Below, piece by piece: positions 50,101 through 61,626 of a DNA stretch of 64,000 bases; the stretch's first letter is position 1, and each line of letters opens with the position of its first letter. The DNA comes from Pempheris klunzingeri. Taxonomy: Eukaryota; Chordata; Actinopteri; Acropomatiformes; Pempheridae. Made by a program: the position numbers and the translations under genes. The notes beneath the pieces were generated by a model, which saw only the letters and a program-made list of their open reading frames with translations, made no database searches and had not been told where the DNA came from. The stretch covers positions 12,228,501 through 12,292,500 of the forward strand of contig NC_092016.1 of the NCBI RefSeq assembly GCF_042242105.1, written 5' to 3'.

Positions 50101-53100
50101 TGTAGATCAGTCACATATTTTTTGAAGACATTTTGGAATATGGTATATAAAGTAAGTAGTGAGGTGTATGGTTCCTTTCTTTGCAGTTTCTGTACAGACA
50201 GCACAAGGTGATGCAACACATGTTTTAACAGCAAGTGAATAAAGCAATTAGGAATTGGGAGAAATGGTGCCTCTAACACAGGACCCATAGCTAGTAAATG
50301 TTGAAAAAAATCTTCTTATTGGAAAAACTGGCACATGTGTTGAGACAACAAGAAGCACACTTGGAAAAATAGACATAATGCAAGTGAAAAAATGTTTTAA
50401 TTACTGTTATTATTTAATGTTGTACAAATCTTGCCAATAAAGATTTAAGTGGAAAAAAAGGTCAAAACCTTATTTCAAAGTAGAATGACCTCATTGCTCT
50501 CATGCAGCTTTATTATTTAAACTAAATATTACTAAATGCATTATATGTATTATACTATACATTGTCTATATACTCCATATACTGTACATTGTCTTGTGTG
50601 AACACCATGTAGTGTATTTTCAGGGAGCATGCAGAAAAGATAGATCTTAGATCTTAATACCATCTCACCTCTTTAGATTTCTTTTAGATTTTCTTTTTAT
50701 CAAAGCAAATTCGCTGCTAACTGTTGTGACTAGTTATAACAAGTGTTCTGTTCACTGTAGATGGTAATTGGGTTAATTGGGGGTATGATATTGGTGGAAT
50801 AATATGGCCAAAACACATGAGAAACGCTGGTGTTTTGCTGACGGTATATTGTGTTGTGTGTATTCGCTGCTACAAAAAGGCATGTTAGTCATTCTGTCCA
50901 AATATGACAAAATTGAATTTACAGACTTTGCTCTATCTTAGGAATTAAGGTGAACATTTGCACTATTTCTGGGAAATGTTCAATTTCCCATCATTCCATC
51001 CCTCCAAAACAAGACGTCATCGGGGAACTGTGGTTCTGGAGTCTGGAGAGACTTGAAAAGAGTCTTCGACGTGTCCACTCAGAAACCCAGGTCAAACCAC
51101 AGCACCTTATATGTGGCTGTGCTGCAACTGGGGCATGGTCACACAGGTTGTAACCATTTCAGCTTCTACCCACTGTAATTCAAACGATACCAAATTACAT
51201 AAAAAAGTCTCCCATTTTTGTGTGTATCATAAAAGAGACTTGGATGCTTTTATACTTTACTGTCTGCTTTACTTCAAGAACCAAAGTAAATAGAGCAAAC
51301 TACTGTGTCAAAACTGCTTACAGGGCCTGACACATTAAATAGCACAGACAGCCACTCCTTTCCAGAGGTGGTTGAAAACCAAAGCATAATAGCCTGGTAC
51401 TCTAATCCCCTCAAACTCAGCAGAAATAAGCCACGCTGTCACACTGTACATACTGCAGCTGACTTAAAGTATGTCTTTGCTTTTAGCATGTGCAACTAGA
51501 TGGTAAAATATGCTAATTTGGTGGCATGATTTATTTTGAAAAACAACTATGGCCTCAACTGTCCTCTCTTTATAATCTTAGTGGTTGAGATTTTAAAGGC
51601 TCACAACGTGTTAATTGTAAAAATGCCTAAGTCTCCTTAATTAGAATGCATTTTATACAAACCATTAATTGTACTTTACAGTCAGTTACACAATAGGCTA
51701 TTTCTGAAACCGTTTGACTGGTGAGTAGATGTCAACTGAATGTCTGCCACAGTGTCAAGAAACTGGAGCAGCAATACGCAGATGCAGAGTGTTCGAGAGT
51801 TTCTTCAGCTTGGGTGGCATCTGTGAGCCTTGAAGGGTGTCAGTGGCTCTGATTCCTCTGCCAGTCAAATGGTACACATTTAAGTCATAAAGTATTAAAT
51901 CATTTGTCTCATGCAAGAGATGCTGTCTCCCGACGCTGCATATAAGTGAAAGACCTCTTTAAATGAATGGACTGACCATTCGTTGACCTTTGCCACTGGT
52001 TTACCTAAGTAAATGTTCCAATACTACAGTCTAGAAATACTCCAGAATTCAACATTTTACTGAAGTAAAAGTACAGTAAGTGTTGTATTATCAGCAAAAT
52101 GCATTCAAAGTATCAAAGTACTCAATAGTGCAAAATAGCACTATTCAGAGTGTCATATGTATCAATACATAACAATGCATCATATTGTATAAACTTTAAC
52201 ATGGAAAATCTTAATCTTCAAAGTAACAATTAACTATAACTGTCTGATAAGTAGCAAAAAGTACAATATTTGTCTCTGAAATGTAGTGGGGTAGAAGTAT
52301 AAAGTAACAGATGATGTAAGTACCTTGAAATTGTTCTTGAAATTGGTACAGTACTAGACTAAATGTCTTGCTTACTTGGGTAGTAAGCAGTGCTGTTTGC
52401 TTTGTTTACCTCTGCTGCATACTGCTTACTGTTCACCCTGTGTTCAGAGCCCTCAGGTCTGCTGGAGGAGCCCCAGTGGAAATGGAGCTGAGCTGCAGTG
52501 TAACGATGAGGCAGGCCGGAGATATACATCTTAGAGGGCAGTGATATTTGCACTGTGGATCAAGAGACACGAAACCCCACCACACATACCAGCGCGGGGG
52601 TTACTTCAGTTAACATCAGGGGATCGAGAAACATCAACTTTAACTTCATCTAAACTGAGGAAGTCAGCGTGGCCCGCTCGGTGCTGTCAAGTTGTTTTTG
52701 CAAAAACTGTGTAGCTACGTTTAAGACACTTTACGTTGGAGTGATGTAGGAGCGCTTTCCACATGTCCCTCAGTGTATGACGAATGTTTACATGTGAAAA
52801 ACCTCTTGTCAGCTGATTTCAGACACATGTCATGCTGATGATGCCACTCGGTTTGTGGTGTTCAGGCCCATCAGACATGCACGCGTAAGCATTTGTCTGG
52901 TCTCTGCACTCTAAAAGTTTACTTACACTGCATACATCACAGTTTACATCACATGTTAGAGCAAAAGGAATCAGTGGAATTTCTCATCTACAGCAACGTG
53001 TAACGTGTAAGAATCTGCAATGACAACGGCTCTGCATCTTGATGTTTACTGACGCAGTTAACCTCACTTTTGTCTGACTTTCTAATCTTCAAACAAAGAA

Positions 53101-56100
53101 GAATCATTCAACTATAATTTTGTAGCGTGACCATATTCTTCAGCTTAAGTCATCAACGTATTTGTTTTTGCTGTAGCACACAGGCATAGCTGTCTATGTT
53201 CTGATTGCTATATTTAGGAGTTAAATTTAAGACTATGTTATAAATAGATATATTAAACCGAAGCTGGTTTCTTTTGTTAAGACCTGTCGGACCCAGAAGA
53301 GGCAGCGCAGATGACTAATCTCAGCTCATATTTTCCCAGACTAAACATGGAGCTCTTGCTTTCGGTGAAAGGACAGTTAAGATAATAAGAGAGTGATTAT
53401 GTAAAATTGCTGTGGCAGATGTAGAAAGAAGATCTTCCTATCATTTTCTTCAGGTTGACCCAGAAATTAGCTCTCTACAGCAGGAACAGACTCCTCTAGA
53501 TTTATGTTAGACTGTTTCTAATGAATACATTTACTAGTTCGTCACTTTGATTTGAAGAATTTTAGATCCTAAGACAAAGTGTGCACTTTATTTGTTCATA
53601 AATTTTGCTTAGTTTCATACATATGTTTGTTACCTGCAACAAAATGAGTTCAAAATACACACTTAATTATACGTACTTTGCCGTATTATGATTTTTTTTC
53701 TATAACATTGATGATTTATACTCACCAGAATGTCCATTGTTTCCAAGGGTAAGCTGCTCATTGGGCGACAGGTTGTAGTTTTGAACCTCAATTGGCCTTA
53801 AAGTTGGGTCGAACCTTAGCAGCTCTGACTTGATGTCTATTGGAGACTGGAAAGTTCCACCACAATATGGATAATGCTTGGACCAGTGCTGTTCTCCGTC
53901 TAGCCCTGCAACAGCATCGCTGTAAGTTACTATTACCAATAAAATACATTTGAGAGTTGTCTGCACCTTAATGTAGCCCAGACTTTAACTATTTAAATAT
54001 GCTGTACAGTGGAGCGACATATATTCTAGGAATACGCTGCATAACTTTTAAAATGTTAAACTTTCATTTTAAAGTGCAAAGAAGCAAACTGCGTGCCCCA
54101 ATTTTACGCTGAACATGTGATGGCTCCAGAGAGGGCCAGGGCTTGTCCTTAGCTACTGAAGATTTTTATCTGTAATCAAAATGAAGTATTATTATCTATG
54201 CACAAGGCGGCATGGGAGAGGCCAGTGGCTTCGCTCTTGGCCCTTTCTTAAGAAGCAAGAGTGAGAACAAGGCTGTTGTCTGCGGGGAGAGCCAGTGAGA
54301 ACGCTGTCTCTCTCCAAATGAGAGGTTTCTATAAAGCACAGGCCACCGAAAATGGCCACATTTGCAGATCGAGTCATGCAGTTTACAAAGTGACCTCAGC
54401 TGCATGAGGGTGTCTTTCAATAGCGTGTCTGCGTGTCTGTGCTGGCCTTGGAACTAATACAAAAGGCAAGGAAATGTTAATGAGAAGAGAAAATCAGGAA
54501 GCTTGCTTTCTGATATTTTCATTCAGTGTACTAAGGATCCATACCGAGCTTTATACTGAGCAAACATGATGCTCAGTATAAAGCGAATGCACCCTATCAA
54601 ATCTGAAGTAAAATTTCTGTAGCGGAAAAGAAAACACCAACAAAAAGCCCTGAATGTAACAGTGCTCTCATCACTTCTGTATACTTGCCACTAATTCATT
54701 ATCTGTCCAGAACTCATCTAAAATTCCACCATTCACCAGATGCCAGCTGACTGCAGTTAAATATGAATGATGCACCATGAGGCCTGCCCCTACCCCAACT
54801 GTCAGTTACCAGACAAATGTGGATTGATTGCACAAGACTTGCCAAAAGGCATCCAGTGGAGCTGTGAAATCACTGAATACTTGTTTGAAGCAAAACTCAA
54901 AGTTCAATCGAGGCAAACCCTCCCTTTAATAAAAAGAAAGATTTTCTGATGGCTATAATTACTCAGTGTCTACTTCATTTGCTGTTTTAATTAGACCCAG
55001 TCTGCCCTATAATAATGGCCTTCAGTGGCCTTTGGTGGGCCCTTGGCGGTCCTTGGTAGAACATACATATGTGTGGGTAAGTGAAAACAAAATATGAGGC
55101 CATTTCATAGTTATGCAAAAGTAATGTTAGATAAGAAGATTTATATAAGCCATTAATTCTGTAGAGTAAACTGTTAAATATGACACCAGTGGTCAAAGTA
55201 GAAAAAAACTTTTCTTTCTTTCTTTTCCTCCCATGCTAAGGTTTACTGTTTTGCCCTGTGCCAGAGGGTGGAGTGTTGAGGTGGACATAAATCGTCTGAC
55301 TCAGCTGTGACCCCATCAACAGAAAGTGCTACCAGCCCTCCAGACTACTGACTACTATGACAAGGCCTCTTGAGGGTTTGACTGTAACTGAGGATGAAAT
55401 CCACCACGCTGCACTCAGGAGGCCTCAGGGTTTTTTTTTTCTTTTTCTATACTACATAGTTCTGCATTGCAAAACATTGCACTCATTCTTCATTTTGTTA
55501 TTATCAAAATAACACAGCTTTCTTGAGGTATAATGCTTTGTATATATTTTTGGAAGATTAAAGTTTTTTGGCCATATTTACTTTGGCAAGTAGCATATTT
55601 TGCTACATTATTGAGGTATCCACTTAACTGACTCATAAATTAGAAATTTTCTTATCTAATTTTCCATTATTTGTTTAGGTGTTCTTTGTATTGTCCAAAT
55701 TTTCTCACGTAAGAAACAGCAGTGTATCCACAATCCCAAAGAGGCCATTTTCTACCATTAATGTCAAATCAATACTATTATCAAAACCAGGGTGGATTAT
55801 CCTCTCTCAGAGGTCCAAATTATGCAAGTATAATGTCCTCATACTGGAAGCTTATTTCTTATTCACCTGCGTGAAAGAATTTGTGCACTATGGCGTATAT
55901 CTTAGACAGACTGCAGTAGGTTTGTAAAATGAGTCTGGTTGTCAAAAGTGTGTAATATTTCTTCAAAAAATGGATGTGGTTATTAAAAAAAATTATATTG
56001 CACTTCACTTGACTACTTTTTTTTTTTTCAGATTTAGTCCCTGAATGCAACGCACTTTTGAGAATCTGTGACACAATGACAAGAGGTCATGCTCTGAACA

Positions 56101-56971
56101 CAGTTTATGTAAGAGATAGTCATGGTGCCCATGGTCTTTAAGGCATGAAACAAAAGCAGTCAGCCACATGCAGAGTCTGAAATGAACTCTGCAATTACAT
56201 GAGGTGACAGAGGGGATGTCAGCGCTGGGTGTCTTTAGGGGTCAGAGAAGGGTCACAGAGAGTTTCTTCCACTTGTTTTGAAAGTACATCAGTAAAAACT
56301 TTTATCATATTTGTCCCACTATATGGTATAACCAGTTCAAAACACTGCTGTGGGGGAAATACAACAATAAAATCTTCCCTGACTCAGTTATTGCCAATCA
56401 GAGAGTTGCATCAAATTGAATTCTAACACTTTAACACTGGATTAAGAGTAGAACACCAGTGTGAGTGAGTACGACATACAGATGTGGGATTAGAAATGGA
56501 GAAATGGAAACATGGAAAAAATATATCTACACCTGATCTACCATTGAAATTATATGAGGAAAATATTATCACACTTACCATTGTACGTCCATTTGGCACC
56601 TGGAACAGACAGAACAAATTATTTCGCCCCACTGTAAATTAAAATATATTACTGTACAATGATATGACATATATTTTCCCACAAGATTACAGGATAGGCA
56701 TTTCACAAATGAAACAAAAACAAATTATTTGAGGTAAGATGTCCAATATATTACTTCACCCTCCTCCTCAGAAAGGGCACCTGCAGGTTGGATGGTGACA
56801 CCTGCCATGAAGCATCCTTTCTGCACAAGACCCTGAAATGGCCCAAATGTTTTTTTTTTTCTTCCCTCTTCCTGCTGATAACTTTTCGCACTCATCGAAG
56901 ATCTTACCATGCAGCACAGCGGGGAAAGTCAGCTGCAGCAGAAGGATGGGTGTGAAGCTCACGAAGTGCAT
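44157..56971 (-). CDS. CA12: CA12, membrane carbonic anhydrase XII (anchored form)
   Basis: CA XII hydrates carbon dioxide at the outer face of epithelial membranes. Minus-strand exons of the membrane form: 56908-56971, 56579-56599 (21 nt), 53726-53905, 52410-52552, 49829-49924, 49680-49743, 49424-49581, 49104-49230, 46389-46412 (24 nt), 45795-45879, 44157-44235. Total 1041 nt, 346 residues (human 354). Parts: signal peptide ([20 protein letters not shown]); catalytic domain starting [13 protein letters not shown]; zinc ligands in QLHFHWG and MHVVHF; a SLTTPPC segment; a membrane helix ([20 protein letters not shown]) with a GxxxG; and a short cytosolic tail ending DEYGSRV. The small exon at 46389 is symmetrical in phase and could be skipped. 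An alternative 3' exon at 47781-48436 would replace the membrane anchor. MAN2C1 lies downstream and the Kunitz gene upstream, divergent. Confidence 0.94.
45123..45159. repeat. perfect 15-bp inverted repeat in a CA12 intron
   Basis: AACTGGTAGAGGAAC (45123-45137), a 7-nt loop, then GTTCCTCTACCAGTT (45145-45159). The stem is perfect but too short for a standard microRNA precursor. Confidence 0.9.
46389..46412 (-). other. CA12: CA12 juxtamembrane micro-exon (24 nt)
   Basis: Bounded by TTATTTAG acceptor and GTATGTTG donor. Read in phase 1 it adds ADLSWIDI immediately before the membrane helix. Because it is 24 nt long with equal phases at both ends, inclusion or skipping keeps the frame. The segment is acidic and tryptophan-containing and would lengthen the stalk. 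Confidence 0.6.
46771..46822. repeat. CA-rich microsatellite in a CA12 intron
   Basis: An interrupted (CA)n tract with CG and TG variants. Confidence 0.9.
47781..48436 (-). CDS. alternative terminal exon of CA12 with unidentified 218-residue tail
   Basis: The frame is open from the acceptor (GATGCAG|GC) at 48436 to a stop at 47781-47783. The catalytic exon ending at 49104 stops after the first base of a codon (GAG G), and this exon supplies the two missing bases (GC), so the join reads [12 protein letters not shown] without a break. The total would be 1509 nt, 502 residues, with no membrane helix. Upstream of the acceptor the frame meets a stop after eight codons and has no ATG, so it is unlikely to be a stand-alone single-exon gene. 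An AATAAA on the minus strand near 47508-47515 could end the transcript. The tail is Lys/Arg-rich, has two Cys and one N-glycosylation sequon (NRS), and ends [11 protein letters not shown] do not recognise its family. It could also be an exon of an unseen gene nested in the intron. Confidence 0.6.
49925..52409 (-). other. CA12: CA12 intron
   Basis: A 2.5 kb intron between the exon with two zinc ligands and the exon with the third. It contains the second copy of the AAGTA-rich repeat near its upstream end. I see no gene in the remainder. Confidence 0.6.
52010..52370. repeat. AAGTA-rich dispersed repeat, copy 2 (in CA12 intron)
   Basis: Shares CTCTGAAATGTAGTGGGGTA and the AGTAAAAGTACAGTAAG/ AAGTACCTTGAAATTG phrases with copy 1 at 29428. 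Ends are rich in AGTA/TACT words that are near inverted repeats of each other. Boundaries are approximate. Confidence 0.6.
53906..56578 (-). other. CA12: CA12 intron
   Basis: A 2.7 kb intron between the 21-nt micro-exon and the first large catalytic exon. It holds a perfect palindrome at 54548-54584 and otherwise nothing that I can identify. Confidence 0.6.
54548..54584. repeat. perfect 14-bp inverted repeat in a CA12 intron
   Basis: GCTTTATACTGAGC, a 9-nt loop, then GCTCAGTATAAAGC. No function can be assigned. Confidence 0.9.
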
Positions 56972-57057
56972 CCTGATCCCCTCAGCCCTCCCTCGTGTGG
57001 TAGCCTGATGTTAACCCGGTGCACAGCAGCAGCTTGGAGCACCAGCCTTCAAACCGG

Positions 57058-57065
57058 CTTTTATA
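57058..57065 (-). promoter_or_regulatory. CA12: TATA box of CA12
   Basis: On the minus strand GGGTATAAAAGCCGG lies about 90 bp before the CA12 ATG. The GC-flanked TATAAAAG is a near-perfect TATA box and would place the transcription start about 60 bp before the ATG. Confidence 0.65.
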
Positions 57066-57605
57066 CCCATGTTGTCAGCTTCATTGTAGCTCGCACTGAC
57101 GTCAGAGCAACAACAAAAACCAGCCTCCAGAGTCATCTGGTCACCGGAGAGTGACAGCACCACAGCGGCGACCGCATCCGAGAGAAGTCACTCATTTCGG
57201 ACTCGAGCTGCCGGCGAACGACGGATGCGTCAAAGGCACCGGAGTCACACAGCAATGACGACCAAGTAAAGACAGGTGAGGTGTGAGGGCTGCACAAAAC
57301 AGACCTGCACACCGCTATCAACCTGTTCGTGCTTTTCACTATCATAGATAACAATCAGTAACATTATGGAAGCACGGTTGGGTCAAAGTTTTATATAAAA
57401 GCCTGGCTTTCAAACTACTATACGACCCTGTTACAGTGCACACAGAGACTCTGCAGACAATACTGCAAAATGCATGTGAGATGGGTTTCCTTTGCTCCTT
57501 CGTTCTGCAAGTTTAAAGGTTGTTTAATTGCACAGGCGCCCACTGTCACTGTCCAGGAGGTTACATGGAAGAGTTGATATTATGGCTGGCACACACACAC
57601 AAAGT

Positions 57606-57642
57606 GAATGAATGAATGAATGAATGAATGAATGAATGAATG
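57606..57642. repeat. (GAAT)n microsatellite, about 9 units
   Basis: Perfect tetranucleotide tandem repeat in the intergenic DNA before the Kunitz gene. Confidence 0.95.
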
Positions 57643-58568
57643 CATAAATGTTGAAGAAAAAAAAAAATCAATAAGAATGGCTACTTTAACAGCACACACA
57701 CCCATGCATAAACTGTCCTTCAAACCATTATAATCTAAAAATAAATGTTATGTCTTACTCTTTTAAAGCCCCCCTACTCTCAAAAATGTGCTTTGCTTAT
57801 TGTTTCTTTATTGGATGTCTGAGTTTCGCTGTGCAGAAAGATGTACGCATGTGCAGAGTTTGACACAGAAATCTGTTTTCTCATTCATCAGCTGAAGGGG
57901 AATTTTTTTACTCTGTGCCTTTAAACTGAATTTAAGAAGATACTTGATATTGTGACATCACAGCTATAGTTTGGAAGCCAAGCGCGGTCCAACATGCAAT
58001 GAAGTGTGAGATAAAAACTCGAAACCTCTGGTGCACATAACCTGAGTGGGAGACATGTTGTTTCAGCAGTTAAACTTTTCAAACAAAGAATATTTATAAA
58101 GCTGACGTGAGCCAAAATGACAAAATAAGAGGATAGAGTTCCTCCCTGATGTGACCCTGTGACAGGGGGATTTAACTCACTCTCTAAATGCTTTCTAATG
58201 AAGCTTTCTGCAAAAGGTTAGTCTCAACGTGTTCCATAAATTTACAAAAATTACCAATTTAACGGTGTAACTCTCAATCAATATGCTGACGGCCTCAGTA
58301 TATGTGTAATGGTATCACCTGCTACTGTATATGGAGCTCGCAATAACTGGCTACGCCCTTGTATGAAAAATCCGAACACCGAAGTCTTAACTGTAGTAAA
58401 GGCTCTAAAAAGAGGAAGATGCCTTTCCTTGTCACTAGCCTTTGTTTCGATTGAAGGTGTCACCATTGGGGAAATGTTGGTCCAAAGGTCAGCAGTGACA
58501 ACCCGCTCCCACTGTAGTTTACAACGCTCACTCATTACAGGAAAGACGACACAAAGACAAGCAGCACG

Positions 58569-61500
58569 ATGAAGCACCTGTTGTTTTTGGGGATTGCTTT
58601 CGCTGTCTTCCACATCAGCCACTCCACGGCAGGTATATCAAACTATTTTCTTCTTGAATTGCAGCTAATGTAAAACCTTAACAAAAGCTCAGTTAACAGA
58701 CCCGAGGTTAACTTGTCAGAATGGGCCAGGGCCATTAGCACATGGGCTCATCTTTAGAAAACATGAGGCGTTGGTCTTGTGCGTTACTGCTATTTAAACT
58801 ATACCTATTAAGATATGGTGCTTTACATATCTTGTCTCTAATGTTATGTTTCTACTTAGGTGTAATGTTTCAGTTTCACTCAAACTGAATCTGAGATAAA
58901 GCTTCACCTTGAGTCCTTTCAGAGCAACATGGCGGTTACATTGGCGGCGGACGATAGAAACTGTAGGCTGAGTCATATACAGTTAGTTAGTGATAGCTGC
59001 TTTTTTGTGCAGTAATAGTAAAGTTTATTCAGTTCAATCAGAAATCAATAGACTGGATGGCAGATCATTATATGAGTCTAGACTGCATCTCTCAGCAGGA
59101 TATAATTGTCTTTTACCTTTTTTCCTGACTTAATGTTCGTGTTGTAAGTTGCAACTTAGGCCAACAATGATTGTCTTTAGCTGTGACCAAAAAAAGAAAG
59201 GATGGTATTTACTGTATCTTCACTCTCCCTGGAAATGTTATTTACACACTGCTAATGATTGTGCTAAGCTGACTGGACATTTCGTTCCTCTATAATTCCA
59301 AACTTTTAAGCGTTGAGATCATTTCTGTCTGAGCCTGAACACAATGAACTGAAATTATGTCAACCTGTAACTTTGTCTCACCTCACAGCTGAGCAAATGA
59401 TTTGAGGGGGGCAGCAAATTTTGAGCATCTAAGAATATCTACTTAGTTCGTTTACTTCCAAAATCAAGTGCATTTTGGGTTTCATCTTGAAAGAACCGTT
59501 TGAAACAACTTCCCTTCTGTGAAAACTATGAAGGGCGGGAGGACTGAAAATGCACCGTAAAACACACTTTTTATTGCTGTCATAAAAAGAGGGAGTGGGC
59601 CTCTGGTGATGAGGTAAGTTAAACATTAGTTATGTGATCACAGATATCTGCTGATGATTTCAGCTCAAACACCTGTCATACACCAACTGTGCAACAGTCA
59701 CCTTTCCAGCTTACTCTGTGACCAATAGTTGCTCTAACAAAATACTGCATATCAACTGTTTTTAATCCAGAGCACCACCTTTTGTAAATAAAACTAATTT
59801 ATTTTTATTTTTATCATCCAACAGATTTCTGTAATCTGCCCTATGATGAAGGACAAGGCTCAAGCTTTCAATTTGCTCTGCATTACGATGCCGAAAAAGA
59901 TCAGTGCAGTCCTTTCCTATACAAAGGCCAAGGAGGAAACGCCAACCGTTTTGAAGATGAAAGGGAGTGCATAAGAAACTGTTCCATCCATTTCGACAGT
60001 ATCTACCCCTTAGATGGTAAGAACATTTTATACACTTATAGTAAAAGAAGATTAATGTAACGATTCACCTTGGTTCAACACTAACTCTATTTTAAACATG
60101 CAAAATGTCTACTGCAACTTCAAAGACCTCTACCTGTGGCTTTTTTTTAAAAAAAAAAAACTGTCCTCCTACCTGGCTGTTGGACTTTGGACCGTGAACC
60201 TGCTAATGAAGGAGAGTTTTATGGCCAAAAGAGCCATGAAAGGACACGCTACATCATCACGAAGCCTCCCACAGAGAGAGAGGGGCCTTCTTAACATTTG
60301 CCTCAAGCAGAATTTAGCCTTCAGCCTCTTACGTGTGAATAGGAGCGTGTTCATTATTTGACTGTAAAATTTACATTATCAATGCCAATGCTATTGTGTC
60401 AATTTGATAGACCCAAACCATTTTTAGCTTTCAGAACATTTTTTCACATGTAATGAGAGATAATGAGCTTTGAGTATTAGCAATACGCCACCAAGTGGTG
60501 AAAGAGCAGGACTGCTTGTGACAGACAAAAGTGTCAATGAATACACCTGGGGCTTTTACTAACTGCCTGATATTGTTGTAAATCATCTAATACTCTGCTG
60601 TATGAATAGCAGAGCAGTTTATATGAGATCACATTTATTAGTGTTAGTACTAAACTGCAAACACTGCTGTGAATATACTTGTAATGATGATAATGAGGAT
60701 GGTGCCTTTTGTCTTCACAGCCACTAAAGCTTGCCACTTCAAAAAGGCCGTTGGTATCTGTAGTGGACAGTTTTTGAATTACTACTATGATTCTGTTCAC
60801 GACAAATGCAAAAGATTCTTTTGGTCTGGATGCGTCGGAAATGGTAACAGATTTGCCGACCTTAACAGCTGCAACGCCACCTGTGCTGGCATCCACGGTG
60901 AGCACAAGTCTGTCTCTTATGTACGCAGTCATTGACAATCCTGTGTGTTAGAGTATCAAAATATCATGTTATCTAATATGTTAATGTCGATTGTTTTGGT
61001 TCTAAGATGACGGTGATGAACCGGAGGAGCAGGACTCAGACACTCCTATTGGTCAGTGGACATAGAATGAACGCACAGTCGTTATTTGCAATATACGTTT
61101 AATTCTTTGTTATCTTAAAAATGACAACATAGACAGAGTGGATCCCTCTTTCAGCTGAGTTTGCTTTAGTCCAAACTGGTTTTTACACTTTTTACATCAG
61201 ATTCTAAATGGCTGTAACTATCTGCATAAAACTGTTGTTATATACTTTGTGTAAATTGTGGTATTTCATCTATTTACATGAATCCTGCTCATCTGTAACA
61301 CTGTTGTCCTCTTTACCAGCAATCATCTGTGGGGTTTTGATTGCTGTCATTCTTGCTGCTGTCCTCATAACTGTGATTGTCCTGACTGTTAAATCAGGGT
61401 AAGATCATTTTCCTGTATCTTTAGTTTTACATAAATAATGATGAAAGAATGACGAGAACACTAAAACTAAAGAGCAATAGCATCACTCACAGTTAATGAC

Positions 61501-61626
61501 TACTCTGCTTTAATCGCCTTAATATTTTCTATGTACTCCTTTAGAAAAAAGAAGAAATCATCGGGGAAAAATAGAGACCCCCAGTCTGAGTCACACCTCC
61601 AGGACAAAGGGATCGAAATGTCATAG
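58569..61626 (+). CDS. membrane protein with two Kunitz-type domains, 6 exons
   Basis: Exons 58569-58632, 59825-60016, 60721-60897, 61007-61051, 61320-61398 and 61545-61626 sum to 639 nt, 212 residues. Parts: signal peptide (MKHLLFLGIAFAVFHISHS); Kunitz-like domain 1 (about 22-80); Kunitz domain 2 (about 88-140, CHFKKAVGICSGQF to CNATC); an acidic linker (DDGDEPEEQDSDTP); one membrane helix (IICGVLIAVILAAVLITVIV); and a basic cytosolic tail. Each Kunitz domain is coded by its own exon with phase-1 borders, typical of the family. Domain 1 lacks the Cys14-Cys38 pair. Domain 2 has all six Cys but Ser at the P1 position after the second Cys. Kunitz domains usually inhibit serine proteases, but these features make strong trypsin inhibition unlikely for both. 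The architecture resembles SPINT-type inhibitors; orthology to a named gene is not established. USP3 follows on the same strand. Confidence 0.88.
58633..59824 (+). other. first intron of the Kunitz gene
   Basis: A 1.2 kb intron between the signal-peptide exon and domain 1. I see no gene or recognisable repeat in it. Confidence 0.6.

Larger units (their letters stand above)
56972..58568. other. divergent promoter region of CA12 and the Kunitz gene
   Basis: CA12 starts at 56971 on the minus strand and the Kunitz gene at 58569 on the plus strand. The stretch holds the CA12 TATA box, a CpG-richer block around 57100-57250, a plus-strand TTATATAAAAG near 57390 without an obvious gene after it, and a GAAT microsatellite. 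No coding sequence is seen. Confidence 0.5.

Noticed and set aside
57388-57401. TATA box (TTATATAAAAG) on the plus strand as the start of a new gene
   Set aside because: No exon or gene follows for more than 1 kb. It may be chance or a distal start for the Kunitz gene.
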